Source of the DNA: Sarcomyxa edulis
Lineage: Eukaryota > Basidiomycota > Agaricomycetes > Agaricales > Mycenaceae
Length of the DNA: 64,000 nt
Assembly: GCA_009761415.1 (NCBI GenBank)
Contig: QUOL01000006.1
Coordinates: 1,612,001-1,676,000 of the forward strand
Reading direction: 5' to 3'
The notes under the pieces are model-generated. The model saw only the letters and a program-made list of their open reading frames with translations, ran no database searches and was not told the DNA's origin. Made by a program: the position numbers and the translations under genes. Below, one piece after another: positions 1 through 11,573 of the stretch (its first letter is position 1; each line of letters opens with the position of its first letter).

Positions 1-1
1 C

Positions 2-1411
2 TTTGCTAGCCGGGTCAAATCACTGCGAGTACACTGGGCATACGAAGAGGGAGATACTTTGGATCTCGTTTCTCGTGAGTTTACACAAGCAATCCAGCTT
101 CCAACAAACTAACATCGTCACAAGGCATTTTTCGCACCGCCCTTCCCGAGTTTAAAGCGCTCAGAGACTTTGAATGGATCGGGTATCCAGAAATGCGTGC
201 GGAAATGGTTCAAGCTGTACTTGAAAGCCACTCTCAATTGCACGGCTTGGGTCTTATGTAAGTCTTTCTATTTACCGCAACCGAAAGACGATCCTGAAAA
301 GATTGTTCGTGACAGAGGATGGCATTTTGATGCCGTTGGCGTGTCTGCATTTCGAAATCTACGAAAGTTCACCTTACGAGCAGAAGATGACGACGGGTTC
401 GCAGACATGGGAGAAGTACGAACAGTTCTAGACCAGAATGAAGACACTCTCAAACATCTCATTCTCGGTGCCTACCTCGCTCGACATCACTCATGGGACA
501 GTGCATTCCAGTCTGTGACTATCAAGAACCTAACTCATCTCGATCTTGTCGATACTCGTATCTCTCACATCGTACTCGCCCGTATCGCACATGCGCATAA
601 CCTCCAAAGCCTGACGTTACATGGGACATTTGAAGACCCGAGTTCGGCATCAGTCGTCTTTGGTAGTGACCATGTTATAGACGGCCAACACACGTTCCTA
701 CCTCACCTCGAAGCGTTCAGATTTGTGCTTGTAGGGCACGATGATGAACTACCGTTGTTCCAGGCTGTAACGCAGTTTCTACGACAAAGGAAGAAGTTGC
801 GTAGGTTAGATCTGGGTACTTGTCCTTGGGAATTAGTTTTGAGCATCCTGCCTGATCTCACAAATCTGAGAGTCTTGGGGGTGCGGATAGCCAATGCGAC
901 GGAACAAGCGATAAAATCACTCGTGTCTTCTATACCACAGGAAATGGTCGCCATCAATCTCGCCACCATTGTCTCCGAGAAACCTTTCGTATGTATCTAC
1001 AGCCCTAGTCTCACGATCTCACTGACTAAAACGAATATTCAGGACCAACATGCTCGACTGTTCAGATGTTTTACGTCTCTCTCATTTCTACACTTCCAAT
1101 GCTCTTCAAAACGACGGCCGAAACCGAACCTCATGCCTCCAAAAGACTTCCAATTCCAGACTGATTTGTGGATATCGAGCGCGAGGAGCATTGCCGCTAC
1201 CCTCCCTTCATTGGATTTCGTGGGCTGGCATGGCGAGCATTATGTGGTCGTGCGGGGCGAGACCTTTGGTAATCGCATCGTTGATCTCAAAGAGCTTCCA
1301 TCACGGCGGCGGCTGGACTGTGGCAAGGGAGTGGATCTAGGAAGTGATGATGCAGCATGGTTGGAGCGAAAGGACGTACCCATGGATTATGAGATGCCTG
1401 GATTGGAGTGA
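2..1411 (+). CDS. Leucine-rich F-box-associated-type protein, 5' partial
   Basis: The 3' part of a gene that begins before the window. Exons read as 2-74, 125-257, 316-988 and 1043-1411. The three introns are GT..AG and 50-58 bp long, and the last one is a multiple of three, so its frame stays open. The joined 415 residues carry repeated leucine-spaced segments such as NLTHLDLVDTRISH, LRRLDLGTCPWEL and LTNLRVLGVRIA. These look like the irregular leucine-rich repeats that follow F-boxes in fungal proteins. No F-box is visible because the N-terminus is missing. The next gene downstream on the same strand is itself an F-box-like protein, which fits a local F-box/LRR cluster. The exact function cannot be told; a role as substrate receptor of an SCF-type ubiquitin ligase is only an inference. 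Confidence 0.7.
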
Positions 1412-1672
1412 GCCCTCCGAGCCTCATGGACTTCTTTCACACACGCTACTTCAAGCAAGGACATCTCATAGGCTGGATTTTACATAGTCTACTAGAAATT
1501 ATTTTGAACGCAGATTGAGCTCGAGAGCGGGATGCTAAAACGGTGTCCGGGGTATTTTCGAGTTCGGTGGTCGGACAACGAACAGGACTTCGATCTTGCT
1601 GCAACAGCGACCCAAACATACAAGCGTGAAGAAGACTTTGTTCACTGTAGCAGCAGGTTTTCTAGATCTCGG

Positions 1673-1680
1673 TATAAAAG
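1673..1680 (+). promoter_or_regulatory. TATA-like box upstream of the F-box gene
   Basis: TATAAAAG lies 63 bp before the ATG at 1744. The rest of the 1412-1743 intergenic stretch shows no gene. Confidence 0.5.
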
Positions 1681-1743
1681 TACTTTATTTTTCCACTTAC
1701 TTATTACCTGTTGATCATCAACTCACATCCCTTCTCAGCTATC

Positions 1744-3336
1744 ATGGATACACCTTTCGTTCGTGTCTTGAACACCAACTACGTTCCAGATGGGCACACC
1801 CGCGAAGCCATCCGCGAATTCATAGCGACTCCAATCATCGAGTTGTCGCACCTAAACGATGAGATTGCTCTCGTCAAGGCCACTTACGATAGACTTCTAG
1901 CAAAACGGGAAGAATTGAGCAAGATGATCGATAATCATCGTGCTCTACTCTCGCCCGCGCGTAGACTTCCACCAGAATTGATCAAGGCAATCTTCATTCG
2001 GTGCTTACCAGAGGACAGGAACTCAGCAATGAGCTCGCTGGAAGCTCCTGTTCTTCTTGGCCGGATCTGCAGTCATTGGCGTCAAATCTCATTAACGATT
2101 CCACAACTCTGGTGCTCCTTCCACATCGTCGCTCCTAATCGTAACAAACCAGACACCGCAAACAAATTGATCCAGAAACTAGGATGTGTCCAGATGTGGC
2201 TGGCTCGGAGTGGCGTCTGTCCTCTATCGATCTCGCTCTTCGTACCGACGATGAGATTCGTACCATCGAACATCAGGCCAGAAGATGCAATGTCAATATT
2301 GGTGGAATGTCTTGTCTCTTTTTCGCGCAGATGGAGACAAATCACCTTCGAATCACCGGCTGCTACTTTGCGAGCCGTTTCGGCCCTTCGAATTGATGAC
2401 GTCCCGTTACTGGAGACTCTCAAATTGCGTTTTCTCACTCGACACACGCTAGATGGTTTCAATTCCGACAACTATCCTATCTTGCGAGCACCTTGTCTCC
2501 AAAGTGTTACGCTAGACAGTGTTCCCATCAATTCGCGCGAATTGTTTGTTAATTGGAGTTACCTGACGGAACTCTTTTTGGATGGCGGGTCTGCCTTAAC
2601 GTTGACTGTCGAGGAAGCTCTCGATACTTTGAAGCAATGTCCCAAGCTTGTCAAATGCGCACTACGTCTAAACCCGACTCGAGCGCCTACGGTGCCACCC
2701 GTCGCGCCGGTCATACTTCCTAACTTACAGATATTGGAGATGGCAGATTGCTATGGCTCCGGTATCACTATTTTCTTCGACAATATTGTCGCTCCCATGC
2801 TTCGCGAACTCCAAGTTGATGCTTTATCCAACGGACAGAACCATCTAGAGCACGTACCGTTCTTATCTTTGCTTCGATCTCCTTTATCTGTCATCGACAG
2901 TCTTGGTCTTTCAACAGAAACGTTCAAAAAAGAGGCTCTATGGGAAGCCTTGATAATGGCACCGTCATTAATCAAACTAAAGCTCCAGGATCCTGGACAA
3001 CTGATCACCGACGAGTTTTTTGGTCGTCTCACTCCGACAGAATCAGACGATTTAGAAATGGAGTGCCTCGGTCGTAAACTCGAGGTCCTCGAATTGAAGC
3101 AATGCAGGAGTTTTTCAGACGAAACCCTTTCAAACATGATCCAGGAAAGGGCTAGGTTTGCGCATAGAGGGATCGCGAAGCTTAGACGCGTCGAGATCAG
3201 TCTGCGTCGCGAGATGGAGGTGGATATTCTCCCGGCACTACAACCGTTATGTGACGCGGGTTTAGCGATATCACTCCATTATACAACTATACAGAAGTCA
3301 GTTGCTTCGCCTTGGATGGGACTCATCGGTGTTTGA
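1744..3336 (+). CDS. F-box-like domain protein (Agaricomycete type)
   Basis: An intronless 530-aa protein. I start at the ATG at 1744 (context ATCATGG, just downstream of a TATA box); an in-frame ATG 11 codons upstream is possible. Residues about 35-66 form a predicted coiled coil. It is followed at 69-126 by the F-box-like block of mushroom-forming fungi: LSPARRLPPELIKAIF, then the APVLLGRICSHWR segment and the PQLWCSF ending. The remainder is leucine-rich, with segments such as CPKLVKCAL and KLEVLELKQC. Members of this family are thought to bind Skp1 through the F-box and recruit substrates for ubiquitination; the substrate is unknown. The family is highly expanded in Agaricomycetes, and this copy looks intact. 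Confidence 0.88.
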   Translation: MDTPFVRVLNTNYVPDGHTREAIREFIATPIIELSHLNDEIALVKATYDRLLAKREELSKMIDNHRALLSPARRLPPELIKAIFIRCLPEDRNSAMSSLEAPVLLGRICSHWRQISLTIPQLWCSFHIVAPNRNKPDTANKLIQKLGCVQMWLARSGVCPLSISLFVPTMRFVPSNIRPEDAMSILVECLVSFSRRWRQITFESPAATLRAVSALRIDDVPLLETLKLRFLTRHTLDGFNSDNYPILRAPCLQSVTLDSVPINSRELFVNWSYLTELFLDGGSALTLTVEEALDTLKQCPKLVKCALRLNPTRAPTVPPVAPVILPNLQILEMADCYGSGITIFFDNIVAPMLRELQVDALSNGQNHLEHVPFLSLLRSPLSVIDSLGLSTETFKKEALWEALIMAPSLIKLKLQDPGQLITDEFFGRLTPTESDDLEMECLGRKLEVLELKQCRSFSDETLSNMIQERARFAHRGIAKLRRVEISLRREMEVDILPALQPLCDAGLAISLHYTTIQKSVASPWMGLIGV

Positions 3337-3497
3337 CCGACTACGCGTACACCTCATACCCTAGGTACACGCCACGACTTCGGGAGGAGGGCCAAGTGTG
3401 ATCAGAGATGCCCCTACTAGATAAATGTCGTTTTACGCCTTATGTAGAGTACATCAAATTAATGACATTGATTCGTTGGTGCTATGTACCGTCTGAA

Positions 3498-4859
3498 TCA
3501 CTCCAGCCTGCTCTTCAGCGCAGCTAATTCTTCCACAGTTAAGCCCCAATGATTCTCATGACCTTTACGCGCTTCGAACCAAGCCTTTAACTCATTTTTC
3601 TCCTTGGCCGATAACGTTCCCCCGCAAGTAACAGCGTACGTATGTAGCAGTCTTCGAGCAAGCAAGTCAGCCAGCCGTCCACACAAAGATACACACACCG
3701 GATCTAAAAAACTCACTGCACAGCCTTTTCTTCGAAATCAGCATCACCTTCCCCAACGCCTTCCTCGCCGTCTGCACCCCATGGAACAGGATTCACTATG
3801 CTCTTTATCACGGACTCTACGATCCCGTGATTCTGGAGAGCGGATAGGGTGAGTGAGGAAGTACACGTTGATGAAGGATCCTGAAGCATGCTCGCGTGCG
3901 AGTTGGCGTAGATTGGGGCGGGTGCGTCGGTTGATGTATGGACATTTGGTGAGGCGGTTGATGGGTGAGATGAAGAGGCGCTTGGAGCGGATGGGATTAG
4001 TAGGCTGTTTAAAAGAAAAATGGCTTTCCGTCGGACGGTGATGTCAGAGTCTGTATTGAACGAGACGCGGTCAGTCTTTGACTGTTGTTATGAATTGGTA
4101 GAAAACGTATTACCTTCGAGTGCAGATTTGAGAGCTGACCAGCCATCTACTTCTTCCGATCCGAAGGTCTTGAGGGCGGGAACATTGTGTTTCAGGAGTC
4201 CAGAGAGCGCGTAGAGGGTTTTTGATCGGACTGGGGCAGAAGTGGACGAGGAAGGGGTAGCAAAGGGTACAAGCTCCGGGAGGGGGTTATACGATAGATA
4301 CTGTATGGGGCAAGATAGTAAGCATGTCAAATCGTTCCTACACGAGGAATGGGAAGAACTCACGGCGTTCTGCGCTGCGGGGTTATTCTGCAATGAGGTA
4401 CCGATTACCCAGAGCGTTTGTAGTTTGATGTCGGTCGAGGATGTTGGAGATATGAGCAGGGATTGCAGAGTGGACCACATCTTCAATTTGTCGAGATCTG
4501 CAGATGCCATTATTTGACTGATAAATCTGGGATTGCAAGATGGTACGGACTGTTTGCATTATCGATTTGTTCTATGAGCTACGGTACCATAACCAAAAAG
4601 GTCAGTTTGGGATACTAATCGCGAATTCTTAGTAACGACGCACCATCTCGAAATTATCCAACGCTTCCACTCTTTCATCTTCGGCCCTGCTTTCATCCAC
4701 AGCAATAGCGAGAGCCTCCTTCATCAGCTCAGAATCGGGCTTTCCTAGGATATGATCTATTATAGCAGGATCGATATCCCTGCGAGGAAGGGGTTGATTT
4801 GTGGGCGCGTTGTCCAGTGGAGTAGAATTCTCGATTGACCATCGTAGTAGAGACTCCAT
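3498..4859 (-). CDS. FES1: Hsp70 nucleotide exchange factor Fes1
   Basis: Six exons on the minus strand: 4859-4644, 4578-4551, 4497-4364, 4300-4114, 4050-3717 and 3651-3498, joined in frame to 350 aa. The N-terminus MESLLRWSIENSTP is the Fes1/HspBP1 start. The split motif DNFEM-LIEQIDNANN-LDKLKMW is rebuilt exactly across introns 1 and 2, which confirms the 28-bp second exon. Armadillo-type repeats follow (LWVIGTSLQNNPAAQNA, VRSKTLYALSGLLKHN, SDITVRRKAIFLLNSL), ending with LLHTYAVTCGG. Fes1 is a cytosolic factor that releases ADP from Hsp70 (Ssa type) and steers misfolded protein to degradation. The N-terminal Fes1 and Arm regions are complete. A serine/threonine/proline-rich insert of about 40 residues after LLIPS is longer than I would expect. 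Confidence 0.93.
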
Positions 4860-4980
4860 GGCGAGGAAGATAACAGAATTTCGAGGGTTCTAGGATAGAT
4901 GTTGGATACAAGGTTATATGCAAGTAGAGATACAAGATGAAGAGAAAAAATACAGCGAAGTCAATGCAGAGTAGAAGACA

Positions 4981-5526
4981 CTAGAATGTGCTCGTCCCAG
5001 TCGGCTCGATTTGCCGCAAGAAATTCGAAGCGGAGTGGAAGGCGGAGTTTGACCGTCCTACATAGCGCGTTTTTTTTTCTGTTTTCTTCACCACCGACCT
5101 CAAGCTCTCCATCGACATCTCGTAATCTGCAAATATTGTGAGCCCATTTCCTTCTTCGCGTTCTGCTCTTGCGTGTGATGATTCAATCACATACCATACT
5201 TTACCACATTCCGAAATTTCATGTGGAATACCATATCGATTTCAGCCTTGTCTGACGCTTCCTGCCCTTCTCGTATCTGCATGACCAGACCACTGACGTC
5301 TTCTCAATTTCTTTTTACAGGTATCTCTTCTGCTTGTTGTGATGGGACAAATTTCAGGTCAGTACGCGTCTCTTCGCGGCCTATTATCTTTCTCTTCACC
5401 TTCGTTTGATGAAATACCCTCGATGGGCGGACCGAACGCGCCCCTGCCCATACCAAAGTCTCCCGGTGTACAATGTGGAGGCGGGTGGGGGTTCTTGTTG
5501 AAACGCATCGAATACCTGACCTTCAT
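4981..5526 (-). CDS. Small conserved-looking protein of unknown function
   Basis: Three exons (5526-5400, 5299-5195, 5126-4981) join in frame to about 125 aa. The last intron is canonical (GTATGT...TTTGCAG); the first (GTGAAG...GAGAAG) is less certain. The middle exon, with AEIDMVFHMKFRNVVKY running into DYEMSMESLRSVVKK, has an even charge pattern and amphipathic helices, so it reads as real coding sequence. The N-terminus is proline-rich (PHPPPHC). No signal peptide or membrane segment is seen. I do not recognise the family. It lies directly upstream of FES1 on the same strand, 121 bp from the FES1 start codon. The start at 5526 is the first in-frame ATG and could be wrong. Confidence 0.5.
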
Positions 5527-5982
5527 CTTCACTTTTTATCGTCGCAACTTTCCTCGTCCCTCGGAAGAATCTCAACTAATACTTTCTTCCATTAGTGCAT
5601 CTGGCCTCGTTCTTCTGATGTGTTCGATTAAAATGTAAACCTTAGTGTATTGAATACTTCATGTATGTATAGTCGTCATCCGACCTTCTAATGTTACCTT
5701 TCTTTGTTGGCCCTAACTGTACATGAAAAGTGATGAATGGCAAGAATTCGCAAGTCTTCCATCATGCGGCGTTATCCTGAACCGCCTGACCTCGACTTTG
5801 ACTAGCTTGACTCTTCGGAGTGTGGACGATGCGTCGATATACTCCGGAGTTCATATAACAGGCACCCCTTGAAGCTTGTAGTTTGCCAGCCGTCTCACAA
5901 GTTCCTCCCCTCGACTCAGCCACCAGAAAAACTTTCCGTTTTCCTAATTGCCAATTGCTTGTCTTAGGTTGCTACTACCACC
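5527..5982. other. Intergenic, divergent promoter region
   Basis: The stretch separates a minus-strand gene from a plus-strand gene. I see no coding exon. Pyrimidine-rich tracts just before 5983 fit a fungal promoter and 5' leader. Confidence 0.5.
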
Positions 5983-7594
5983 ATGGGCGTAAAAACGGTC
6001 ATCGCAGCAGCAGCTAGCGCGCGACTTGCCTGGTCCTCATGGCGCAATACAGACAAGTCGGCCACTGACTATTCGGATTCGTCTCGAAGGCCGCTTCTTC
6101 CCCTTGGTTCGACTCTGACTAGGAGCAATACCGCAAATTCAGGACACTCGCCATCACCTTCTCCTCGGTATGGCGCGACTGTATCAGGCCATGGGAGTCC
6201 AGAGAGACTTCGACGCGATAGTGTACTCACTTTGACGCGGGTGCCCGAGGATGGGACTTTGGAGTCTGAGAACACGGAAGACATCGGCGGCCAGGAGGAA
6301 GATGTATCTGAAGAAGAGCAGGAATTGGAATTGGAGGAGATAGGACTATATCGAGGTGCGCACAATCTGGTGATTCTCAAGTATAATACGTCTGGACTGA
6401 TACATTTACAGGATCCTACCCTCGTCTTCTCGCTCTTCAGGGCTTGGTTCCCTTGAGTTCTTTGGCGACTTTTGTATTTCTAGCATACCTTCCTGCAATC
6501 GTATATCCTCTCCCACACAACCACAGATCAACATACCCATACCCTCAATACATCCCGTTCCCCGTCGCGGAACTCCTTGTATCTATATCCCTTTGGTCCC
6601 TAACCCATCTTTCGCGCGTTCCGTTCTATTCCGCGTCATCCAGTCTCGTCTCGTCTCTCATTCCAAGATGGCAGGAAGAACTCACGACGATCCTAAGTAC
6701 GGCTCTTCACACCACGCTGACAACCTTCCTTCGTCTATCAGCGTTTGCCGTCCTCCTAATCCCACATTTCATGCTGTACCCACATACACCAGGACCAGAC
6801 TCAGAACCCTACACGACGTGGCGCGACCCGGCCTTCCGACGCGTTTGGTGGGTGGCTCTGGGTTGGGCCGCTGCTGAAGTCACCGTGGGGATCACGCAAG
6901 GCTTCGCAGCGCTCGGGCTCTACAAAGACGCCTTGGTGCTTCCCGAGGAAGAAGATGGGATTCTCAAGACTATCGGCACGCCGAACCACCTAAGAGACAT
7001 TTCTCCGCATACGATTGCCACCTCGTCTGGCGGGTCGCATTTGCAGAACGCGAGCTCTTCAGCGGTCGATGTCGAACTTCGTACGAATCTTCGGAATAGG
7101 GAAAACAACGGGAGGCCCCTCGGAGATGCTATCCAGGCGCAAGTAGATCGTGATTTAGATATGTTATTAGTAATAAAGGAAAGGGAGGAATTGGAGGAGG
7201 TTTACGGGATGCCTGTAATCGTAAGTCTATACTGTTCCCTCCTGCTTGCTCCACTGATGCTAACCCTCTCTCTCTCACATAGCGAATCCCTGTATTTATA
7301 TCATGTCTCCAACGCCTGAACACCGTCCTCCTGTCTTTGGGATTGACGCTGCTCCTCTCTTCTGCGTACATCCGCTCTTCTATATCTCTCGACGCGCCTG
7401 GATCAAATACTAACGACAATACCCCGATCTCGATTACGCTCCCGGTGGTCCTCATTATTCAGTTCTTACTCTATATCATCCATACACCTCTCGTACTTCC
7501 ACAAATCGGTATACATACCGCTGCGTATATTGGACTATTGGTTTCGCTTAGCTCATTCTTTGCGGGGTTGGGTGTATGGGAGGCTTTGTCATAA
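5983..7594 (+). CDS. Multispanning membrane protein of unknown function
   Basis: Three exons (5983-6355, 6412-7220, 7283-7594) give 497 aa. Both introns are canonical, and the join IGLYRG-SYPRLLALQ restores a continuous frame. Residues 1-125 are hydrophilic, rich in serine and acidic residues (EEDVSEEEQELELEEIG). About seven hydrophobic helices follow: LVPLSSLATFVFLAYLPAIV, the ELLVSISLWSL region, FLRLSAFAVLLIPHFML, VWWVALGWAAAEVTVGI, then after a long polar loop the LLSLGLTLLLSSAYI, LPVVLIIQFLLYII and final AYIGLLVSLSSFFAGLGV segments. I know of similar uncharacterised fungal proteins but cannot name a function. It ends 488 bp before the next gene on the same strand. Confidence 0.8.
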
Positions 7595-8082
7595 CTTTGG
7601 ATACAAAATGAAAGCCCTCACCTGTATGAACTCAATCCAAGCATTATCTTGGCTGAAAAGACATTGTGAAACTGCTAATTATGATCATGACTCAAGTGGC
7701 AAGTATCAGAACAGAATGTTGACCAACAAGGAATATAAAACATATTCTATAAGATGTACACCGTTTGCTACTGGCTTCGTTGCCAACGGAGTCTCGAGCG
7801 AAATTCGAACGCCCTGGTCCCGAGTCCTCTGGAGATTGTATAGTGATACTGCAACCAAGTCAGAGATGCAAGAGACGAGTGTCAGAGGTCGGTTAGAGGC
7901 AAGAGGAAACTCGGAGGAAGCCAGAGAGGTCTCGGCATATCGGCCGCTCGGGCAATTCCGAGCTAGACGGCACACGATCCTCTCCTCTTGACTTCACAGC
8001 ACAGTGCAGCGATAATCATATTATCGTTCTGGCTTTCATCCGTACTCTTTTCGCAAATCTATCCCAACTCCTTTCTGACAGC
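7595..8082. other. Intergenic, nothing recognised
   Basis: No supported exon on either strand. The 3' part is presumably the promoter of the Nudix gene. Open frames here lack coding character. Confidence 0.5.
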
Positions 8083-8914
8083 ATGGAACGTCTAAACATC
8101 GTAGCCAACCAGGCAGCCAGACGTAAAGCTGCTGCACCTCAGGCTGAGCGTCTCTCGAGTTGGTCTACCCTATCTATCCCGGACAGCGCTTGGTGCTCTA
8201 CGGACTTCATGCTCGGTGCTGGGATGGTCATCATACAACCCTCTACATCAAAGATTGTCTTGGTGTTCGATACGAATACTGAACGCTGGTTCCTCCCGAA
8301 AGGGCGTAAAGATCTCGGCGAGAGCTTGGAGCAGACGGCCCTGAGGGAGGCCTACGAAGAAGTGAGCGCAAGTAATGGTGACACCTACTGTAGACTTACA
8401 CTTCAAGTCGTGCTAGTCTGGATATCGGGTCGAATTTCTACCATTGTGGATTCCCTCAAACGCCCCTCCCCCGTCAAATGATCCAGACGCTCCCTATCTG
8501 CGAAATACAGAACCTATTTTCGTCACTACTCTTCACTGGAAGACTCAGAGAAAACGTCAGCCCCAGGGTATCCTTGGAGGAGAGTATCTCACGAGTTGGT
8601 ATGTCGGTCAGATAGCCGCCGATGCTGTGCGTTATCACCTTCGTCTTGATCCCTTTTTCCTTTGTACTTACACATCCCACCACTTTGTATAGGTCCCAGA
8701 GAAAGGGACCGGCATGCCTGATGAGCAGACCTACGTATCACACTTGATGACCTACGATGAAGCCATATCAAAGATACGATTCGGTGTGGAAAATCGAGTT
8801 CTGCAATATGCTTGGGCACTTTGGCAGGATACTCTTGAGATAGAGGCGGAGCATTCGAAAGCACGGCAAGCGGCTGAACCCAGTGCCACAAGTGCTGCTG
8901 AGAGGAAGAGTTGA
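8083..8914 (+). CDS. Nudix hydrolase
   Basis: Three exons (8083-8361, 8417-8626, 8693-8914) encode 236 aa. The complete Nudix box is rebuilt across intron 1. G74, E80, R88-E89, E92-E93 and G95 match G-x5-E-x7-REUxEExGU exactly; the metal-binding REAYEE core is intact. LPKGRKDLGE precedes it in the normal position. A 25-residue proline-rich insertion (PSNAPPPSNDPDAPY) follows the box, and the C-terminal tail is alanine- and charge-rich. Such proteins hydrolyse nucleoside diphosphates linked to another moiety. The LPKGRK lead-in is reminiscent of diadenosine/diphosphoinositol polyphosphate phosphohydrolases, but substrate assignment is inference. No targeting signal is evident. Confidence 0.9.
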
Positions 8915-9289
8915 TCCAGTCATCCCGAACATTTCCCTACTTGCACCCTATCATTTTCATTATTCATACCCATACATCTGTATCACTCTCTACAAACATT
9001 CCTTGTAACATGCCTATCATTTCGAATATACACCCTTCGTTGCAACTTGGTGGCACCGGCCCAGGCGGATGTTGTTTGCTTGGATTCAATGGTGCCGACC
9101 AAATATGTAGCGCCGAATAAATATTAAAATAAAAAGTGCTTCTTCCTTCGTAACTCCTTCTCGTGCGCGTCTACTTACGTATAAATCTCTCGGCTCGCTA
9201 CATAAACCCACGTCGAAGTACGTTTGCCTCTTATTTCCCTTCTTTCTCCATCCGCCTGTTACTTACTTGCTTGCTGCCCACATAGATTC
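8915..9289 (+). promoter_or_regulatory. Intergenic region with TATA-like box
   Basis: TATAAAT at 9180-9186 lies about 104 bp before the next start codon. The leader is CT-rich. No supported gene. A 36-codon open frame from 9010 was considered and rejected. Confidence 0.4.
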
Positions 9290-11123
9290 ATGGATAGTAT
9301 GTTCGCATTTCCAGGGACAGGTGGTGGTCCAGGACCAAGTGGCAGGACTAGGAAACGCGTTCTTTCCACTGCCGGTGACGATGATTCATTCATTAGAGAG
9401 AGACCGAAAAGGCCTCGCGTGTCTTCCATCTCGGCTGGTTTCCAAGCTCGATTGCGCGGGGAATACCCGTCACTTCCGAACGTACGCGATTCAACCTTTT
9501 TTCTGCCACTTGAAAGAGAGTAAAGAATGTTAAAAACACTACTCTATAGCTCGAGAGACTAACTAGATCTCACCGGGACGATGACGACTCGGTGGCGTTC
9601 CCTTCTACGCCCAGTTTTTCGCACCCTCTCAGCGCGAATTCCTCCTTTACCACCGCACATTCGAGGGCCACAACACCCTCATATCCCAACTTATCTTACT
9701 ATGCTCGACCACTTAGTGTTAGCTCTTCCTTCACCATGCCCTCAAGGTCCGCAACACCTTCCATATATACCCGCTCACTTAGCGCCGACCCCCGAGCTCC
9801 TGATCTCGATAACCGCGCTGGTTTTGCTTTGTTACGAAGCGCATCCTGCGCATCCCTCGGTGAAGCATCGTCTTCCACTACAGGAGGCATCAAATACTCC
9901 GAATATTCCGCCAAACACTTCCTCCGAAGCGCCAAGATAAGCCTGGATTTTACCCTCCCCCCAGGCGCGCCCACCATCGGGCCCATGCCCGTCGACTGGT
10001 CCTACAACAACATAATTTACTTCAGTCGTGGTAACCGCGTGTATCACAAGAACATGGGTGCCACAGATGATGTGGGGCAATTGTGTAAACTCAAAGATGC
10101 TCATGGCGATTTGCGCGCGATTGTCGCTGCGGGGAAGGACCAACCTCACGTCATGGCGCTGGGGACTTCCAAGGGGTTCGTTCAAATTTGGGACGTGAAC
10201 GCGAAAACGATGGTGTCGACTTGGTCAGCGAAAGATGTGTCGACTATGAAGTGGAATGGGAGGGTGTTGACTGTGGCTGGCGTGAAGGGATCTATCCGTC
10301 ATTTCGATACGAGGATCCCGGAACGTTCAAAGATGAAGGAACAGGCGTCGAAGGTTAACCGACATCAAGCGCGCATCTGTAGTATGGAGTGGAACTCTGA
10401 CGGAAACCTTCTGGCGAGCGGGGACGAGCACGGAAATATTTATTGTTGGGATTCTCGACAGGATACTCCTCTTCATATCGGAGATCTCGTGCATCGTAGG
10501 AAAAAGATGCAACATCCCGGTGCTATCACTGTAAGTCTCGCTTCGTATCTTTCTTATCTATCATTATCGAGAGACGTCCATGTTGAGATGAGTTCGTTCG
10601 TTTCAAGGCATTAGCGTGGGCTCCTTGGGAACCTAAACTTTTATTCTCTGGCGACTCTGCTACTAATGGTAAAGGCACTATCCGTATGTGGAACGTCGCC
10701 GTCCAATCCCCGTTGGACAAGTCCCAAAAGTCCAATTGCCTTCCTCCAGGTAAAGCCGAGTTCGATTCAGAGATCACATCCCTCCATTTCTCCCCACATT
10801 GTACCGAGATCCTCAGCACGCACGGTCCTGGGACGTTCTCTAACACGGACCCTCCCGCCCCTGATGAGCCGGTGTGGCCACGACCAACGACGAGCGTTAA
10901 CTCGGTGGTCGTTCATTCCTACGATGTCAAACGACATATTATGAGGCCTGTTACGACGCTTGCGGTTGGTCATAAGGGAATTCGGGGTAGTGCGCTTAGC
11001 TCCAATGGGACGAAGATCGTTATGGTCGTTCCTGACGAGAACAAGTTGAAAGTGTGGGATACTTGGGCGAAGAGGAAGGATTTGAGGAGACAGACAAGTT
11101 GTCTAGTCCCTAGTATTCGGTGA
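9290..11123 (+). CDS. Cdc20/Cdh1-like WD40 protein lacking a recognisable C-box
   Basis: Three exons (9290-9481, 9550-10530, 10608-11123) encode 562 aa. The WD40 propeller begins about residue 210 with the Cdc20-family entry (LPPGAPTIGPMPVDWSYNN, YFSRGNRVYHKN). It continues through VQIWDVNAKT, IRHFDTR, ICSMEWNSDGNLLASGDEHG and ALAWAPWEPKLLFSGD, and ends in an Ile-Arg (IR) tail, which in Cdc20/Cdh1 docks on the APC/C. The N-terminus is basic, then very serine-rich. At the place where the neighbouring paralogue has DRFIPSR there is only DSVAFPSTP, so I see no C-box. The last exon is exactly as long (516 bp) as in the next gene, and the intron before ALAW sits at the same point, so the two are tandem duplicates. 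It could be an altered APC/C activator or a meiosis-specialised form. Confidence 0.88.
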
Positions 11124-11573
11124 TCTCTTCGAGGGTTACGGGAGTAATCTCTTCAAGGTTATCGGTGTATTTTTTTTGGAATCTCTTATGATATTAGTAA
11201 CGACCTTAAGTCTTCCTTTCTCAACTCGTCTATATACGAGATAGATCTTCATTTTCTTTACAATATACTACCAGTAGTAGTACTCCAAATCTCTCAAAGT
11301 GTCTGACATTCGAAATTGCCTTTTTGACGGTGCCTTTTTCCTGCTGATTTGTTTCTGCTGTTGTTTCCCTTCTTTCAGCTTGGAAAGATGATGAATATTC
11401 GACTCCTTGTTCTCCCAAGCGAAGTTTCCAAGTTTCCAGTTTCCATGCAGTTCCAGCGAGGCATTCGCTCGGTCGGCACAGCCACTGCCTCACCGAGTCG
11501 GTCGACGATCGTGTGATTCACCTCTTCAGACTCTTCACAACGATTAGCATCTACAAAGATTAGATCTCTTGAA
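11124..11573. other. Intergenic between the two Cdc20-like genes
   Basis: AT-rich 3' flank, then a CT-rich leader before 11574. No supported exon on either strand. Confidence 0.5.

Noticed and set aside
9010..9120. Short plus-strand frame ending CSAE, considered as a mating-pheromone precursor with a CaaX tail
   Set aside because: The final E is not a usual CaaX residue, the peptide lacks the typical charged precursor pattern, and it overlaps the 3' flank of the Nudix gene.
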